From Gemmatimonadota bacterium (GTDB lineage: Bacteria; Gemmatimonadota; Gemmatimonadetes; Gemmatimonadales; GWC2-71-9): a stretch of DNA of 52,957 bases. Of this stretch, positions 50,165 through 52,957 are shown piece after piece. The translations under genes were made by a program, and so were the position numbers. The notes below the pieces were generated by a model. The model was not told where the DNA came from. It searched no databases and saw nothing but the letters and a program-made list of their open reading frames with translations. The stretch covers positions 1 through 52,957 of the forward strand of contig JAPULZ010000083.1 of assembly GCA_027294455.1 (NCBI GenBank), written 5' to 3'. Within the stretch, counting starts at the first letter, position 1. Each line of letters begins with the position of its first letter.

Positions 50165-51928
50165 ATGGCGACATCGGCGGCAACGCTCGATCGCGCGAGT
50201 CACGTCGACACCCACGAGATGTCATTCATCCGGAAGTACGTCTTCTCGACGGATCACAAGATCATCGGCATTCAGTTCTTGTTGATGAGCTTCGTATTTC
50301 TTCTGTTCGGCGGACTCATGGCCATGATGATCCGCTGGCAGCTCGGTTTCCCGGATCGGCCGCTTCCGGCGGGACAGTTGCTTCCCGAGACGATGGCCCC
50401 CGGCGGGTTCATCCTTCCGGAGTTCTATAACTCGCTCGTCACCATGCACGGCACCATCATGGTGTTCTTCGCCATCATGCCGCTGCTGGTGGGCGTGTTC
50501 GGCAACTTCCTGATTCCGCTCAAGATCGGCGCACCGGACATGGCGTTCCCGCGTCTGAACATGGCGTCGTTCTGGATTGCGATGCCGGCGGGAATCCTCA
50601 TGATGGCCGGGTTCTTCGTCGAGGGCGGCCACGCCGCCGCGGGTTGGACCGTGTACGCGCCGCTCAGCGCGAGCGCGGAGTGGACGGGGGTGGGCGCAGG
50701 CCAGCAGATCTGGCTTTTGAGCATCGCGATTCTGGGTTTGGCCTCGATCTTGGGCGCGACCAACTACATCACGACGGTGGTGAACCTGCGGGCGCCGGGC
50801 ATGACGTGGTTCCGCATGCCGCTGTCCATCTGGGCCCTGTTCATCACGGCCATTCTGGTCCTGCTGGCGATTCCGATCTTGTCGGGCGCGGCCATCATGT
50901 TGTTCTTCGATCAGACCATCGGGACCCACTTCTTCGACTTTACCGACGGCGGCCAGCCGATCCTGTGGCAGCACCTGTTCTGGTATTTCGGCCACCCAGA
51001 GGTGTACATCCTCATTCTGCCGGCGATGGGGATGGTGTCGGACATCATCGCCAACGGCTCACGGAAGCCGGTGTTCGGCTATTACTCGATGGTCTATGCC
51101 CTCATCGCCATCGCGTTTCTGGGCTGGGTCGTCTGGGGCCATCACATGTTCCAGAGCGGGATGAACCCGACGCTGGGCATGACATTCATGATCTCGACGA
51201 TGCTGATCGCGGTCCCGTCGGCCATCAAGGTGTTCAACTGGATGGGAACGATGTGGCGGGGCAATCTGCATTTTCACGTTCCCATGCTGCACGCGGTGGC
51301 GTTCGTCGCCATGTTCGTGATCGGCGGGTTGAGTGGCGTGTTCATGGCCTCGAGCCCCGTCGACATCTATATCCACGACACCTATTTCATCGTGGCCCAC
51401 ATCCACTATGTGCTGTTCGGCGGGAGCCTGTTCGCGATCTTCGCGGCGGTGTCCTACTGGTATCCCAAGATGTTCGGCCGGATGATGAACGCGACGTGGG
51501 GCAAGGTGCACTTCTGGCTGACGTTCGTGTTCTACAACTTGACCTTCTTCCCGATGCACAATCTGGGAGTGTTCGGCCACATGCGGAGGATCTACGATCC
51601 GTCCCAGTACGAATTCCTCCAACCCCTCGCACCACTCAACCGGTTCATCACGATAAGCGCTTTGCTCCTGATGGTGTCGCAGGTCCCGTTCGCCCTGAAC
51701 TTCATCATCAGTTGGTTCACAGGGGAGAAGGCGCCGGACAATCCCTGGAAAGCCAACGGGCTGGAATGGACCACGCCCTCGCCGGCACCCCACGGGAATT
51801 TCCCCGATGTGCCGACGGTGTACCGAGGTCCGTATGAATACAGTTCACCGCTGGTCGAGGAAGATTTCCTGCTGCAGACGAGAAGGCTGCCCTCTGACCC
51901 CGAGCCGGCCGCGTCGGCGGGCCAATAG
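50165..51928 (+). CDS. coxA: Cytochrome c oxidase subunit I
   Basis: 587 residues with 12 predicted membrane segments. Heme a ligand region NSLVTMHGTIMVFFAIMPLL, the CuB/cross-linked tyrosine motif FWYFGHPEVYILILPAMG (with the Glu of the D-channel), WGHHMFQSGMNP (two CuB histidines) and YFIVAHIHYVLFGG (heme ligands) are all present. This is the A-type heme-copper oxidase catalytic subunit. It is followed by coxC 17 bases later. Confidence 0.97.
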   Translation: MATSAATLDRASHVDTHEMSFIRKYVFSTDHKIIGIQFLLMSFVFLLFGGLMAMMIRWQLGFPDRPLPAGQLLPETMAPGGFILPEFYNSLVTMHGTIMVFFAIMPLLVGVFGNFLIPLKIGAPDMAFPRLNMASFWIAMPAGILMMAGFFVEGGHAAAGWTVYAPLSASAEWTGVGAGQQIWLLSIAILGLASILGATNYITTVVNLRAPGMTWFRMPLSIWALFITAILVLLAIPILSGAAIMLFFDQTIGTHFFDFTDGGQPILWQHLFWYFGHPEVYILILPAMGMVSDIIANGSRKPVFGYYSMVYALIAIAFLGWVVWGHHMFQSGMNPTLGMTFMISTMLIAVPSAIKVFNWMGTMWRGNLHFHVPMLHAVAFVAMFVIGGLSGVFMASSPVDIYIHDTYFIVAHIHYVLFGGSLFAIFAAVSYWYPKMFGRMMNATWGKVHFWLTFVFYNLTFFPMHNLGVFGHMRRIYDPSQYEFLQPLAPLNRFITISALLLMVSQVPFALNFIISWFTGEKAPDNPWKANGLEWTTPSPAPHGNFPDVPTVYRGPYEYSSPLVEEDFLLQTRRLPSDPEPAASAGQ

Positions 51929-51945
51929 GAGCGACGAGAACCCAC

Positions 51946-52605
51946 ATGGCGCATCCTGCCCTCATGCACCCGCCGGCCCAGCGAGAGATCGGGGCCGACG
52001 TCTACAACGAGAAACTGGGGATTTGGGTTTTCCTCGGCTCGGAGGTGATGTTCTTCACGGCTCTGATCGGGTCGTACATCATCTTGCGATTCGCCAGCCC
52101 CGAGCAGTGGGCCCTGCCGGGCCAGATCCTCAACATCCCCGTCACGGCCGTCAACACGTTCCTGCTCATCTGTAGCAGCGTGACGATGGTCAAGGCGTTC
52201 GCGGCCATTCAGGACGGCGATCAACAGGGCCTGAAGAAGTACCTCGTGGCCACGGTCATCATCGGCGCGGCCTTCGTGGGCGTCCAGGCGTACGAGTACA
52301 CCGACCTGGTGCACGAAGGATTTCTCCCATCGGGATACGCTGCGGGCAGCGCACTGGCGCTCGAGGCCGCCGAAGGGCATCTACCGGCGTCGATCGGCGT
52401 GTACGGATCGTCGTTCTATACGATGACGGGTTTCCACGGCTTCCACGTCAGCATGGGCGTGCTGTGCATGATGTTCGTGACGTGGAAGGCGTATCGTGGC
52501 AAGTATACGAAGGAAGATCACCGCGGTGTGGAGGTGATTGGTCTCTACTGGCACTTCGTCGATCTCGTCTGGATCATTCTCTTCACCATCGTTTATCTCG
52601 TCTGA
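51946..52605 (+). CDS. coxC: Cytochrome c oxidase subunit III
   Basis: 219 residues with five or so membrane segments. NEKLGIWVFLGSEVMFFTAL is the subunit III start, EGHLPASIGVYGSSFYTMTG and FHGFHVSMGVLCMMFVTWKA form the conserved central part, and GLYWHFVDLVWIILFTIVYL the C-terminus. The short five-helix length is usual for this group. It lies between coxA and the small subunit IV gene. Confidence 0.95.
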   Translation: MAHPALMHPPAQREIGADVYNEKLGIWVFLGSEVMFFTALIGSYIILRFASPEQWALPGQILNIPVTAVNTFLLICSSVTMVKAFAAIQDGDQQGLKKYLVATVIIGAAFVGVQAYEYTDLVHEGFLPSGYAAGSALALEAAEGHLPASIGVYGSSFYTMTGFHGFHVSMGVLCMMFVTWKAYRGKYTKEDHRGVEVIGLYWHFVDLVWIILFTIVYLV

Positions 52606-52622
52606 GGCGACCCGGGGGACAC

Positions 52623-52901
52623 ATGGCCGAAGGCACGACTCAAGCACATCCGAACTACTGGGCCATCTGGCTCTATCTGTCCATCTTGACCGTCCTCGAG
52701 CTGGGCGTGGCGTTTCTTCCATGGTCGCGCCAGCTGCTGTTGATCATCCTGCTGTTCATGGCCATCTGGAAGGCGTTGCTGGTGGCGCTGTTCTTCATGC
52801 ATCTGCGGTGGGAGGGGAACCGCATGCGCATCTTTGCGGTGGCTCCGTTGCCGCTCACCATAATCGTCGTGATCGCGGTGCTCACGGAGTTCGTCTGGTA
52901 A
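52623..52901 (+). CDS. coxD: Cytochrome c oxidase subunit IV (prokaryotic type)
   Basis: 92 residues with three membrane segments: YWAIWLYLSILTVLELGVAF, LLIILLFMAIWKALLVALFF and LPLTIIVVIAVLTEF. The motif KALLVALFFMHLRWEGNRMR is typical of bacterial subunit IV (COX4_pro/CtaF-like). ATG 52623 follows coxC by 17 bases. Confidence 0.85.
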   Translation: MAEGTTQAHPNYWAIWLYLSILTVLELGVAFLPWSRQLLLIILLFMAIWKALLVALFFMHLRWEGNRMRIFAVAPLPLTIIVVIAVLTEFVW

Positions 52902-52903
52902 CC

Positions 52904-52957
52904 ATGTCCTCTCGAGGCCATCGCGTCGTCGATTTCGTGGAGCTGGCCAAGCCGCGG
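52904..52957 (+). CDS. ctaB: Heme O synthase (protoheme IX farnesyltransferase), 3' truncated by window
   Basis: Only the first 18 codons are visible: MSSRGHRVVDFVELAKPR. The D-F/Y-x-E-L-x-K-P-R stretch is the normal start of CtaB/CyoE, which adds the farnesyl group to heme B for cytochrome oxidases. Placement directly after the oxidase genes supports this. Confidence 0.7.
   Translation, partial: MSSRGHRVVDFVELAKPR

Noticed and set aside
1..52957. Prophage, insertion sequence, CRISPR array, tRNA or rRNA
   Set aside because: No transposase, phage structural gene, regularly spaced repeats or RNA gene sequence was found when reading both strands.

Overview
The window is high-GC bacterial chromosome, densely coded with short gaps. 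Several traits point to Gemmatimonadota or a close relative, although no rRNA or marker gene here settles it: Ser/Thr kinases with the glycine-rich start typical of that phylum, a PadR regulator paired with a large MacB/FtsX-like 'ADOP' permease, HmuY-like and DinB-like exported proteins, and a cytochrome c oxidase operon. No tRNA, rRNA, CRISPR array, insertion sequence or phage gene was seen.

Layout. (1) About 1-4440: eight small same-strand genes (AAC(6')-like and other GNATs, VOC, DUF4242, hemolysin III-like, a small membrane protein). They are separated by attC-like sites, which looks like a gene-cassette array of a chromosomal integron; its integrase is not in the window. (2) 4435-17302: accessory genes, including an FG-GAP protein, a lytic transglycosylase, a class C beta-lactamase-fold hydrolase, an M14 peptidase, a NUDIX protein, a methyltransferase, DinB and TetR. 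Three decayed genes lie here: an EEP nuclease, a Ser/Thr kinase and a short hypothetical. (3) 17424-29050, minus strand: ADOP permease with PadR, a small membrane protein, EgtB, an NAD-type formate dehydrogenase (fdhAB), an enoyl-CoA hydratase-like protein and a CPBP protease. fdhA carries an in-frame UGA with a SECIS-like hairpin, so it is one selenoprotein gene rather than two ORFs. (4) 29165-38388: an M28 peptidase/symporter operon, ferritin, a soluble Ser/Thr kinase, an M20 amidohydrolase, a deoxyhypusine synthase-like protein lacking the catalytic lysine, a membrane protein and a HmuY-like protein. (5) 38413-52957: a long plus-strand block. It starts with a membrane protein, an Mrp-type ATPase, a zinc-ribbon/PCP_red protein, a ferredoxin, a tandem universal stress protein with two PCP_red-like domains, and a radical SAM/SPASM protein with a PCP_red tail. 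It continues without a real gap into a CydA-like cytochrome lacking a CydB partner, three c-type cytochrome proteins, a blue-copper-like lipoprotein and the cytochrome oxidase genes coxBACD, ending in the first codons of ctaB.

How the genes may work together. Block 5 reads as one respiratory module. The CydA-like protein could oxidise quinol and pass electrons through the cytochromes c and the cupredoxin to the CuA site of the oxidase, replacing a bc1 complex. The upstream genes look like an assembly or cofactor-maturation set. They share a domain otherwise known from the dark protochlorophyllide reductase BchB/ChlB, which suggests handling of a tetrapyrrole. This is inference from gene order and domains and is the most interesting system in the window.
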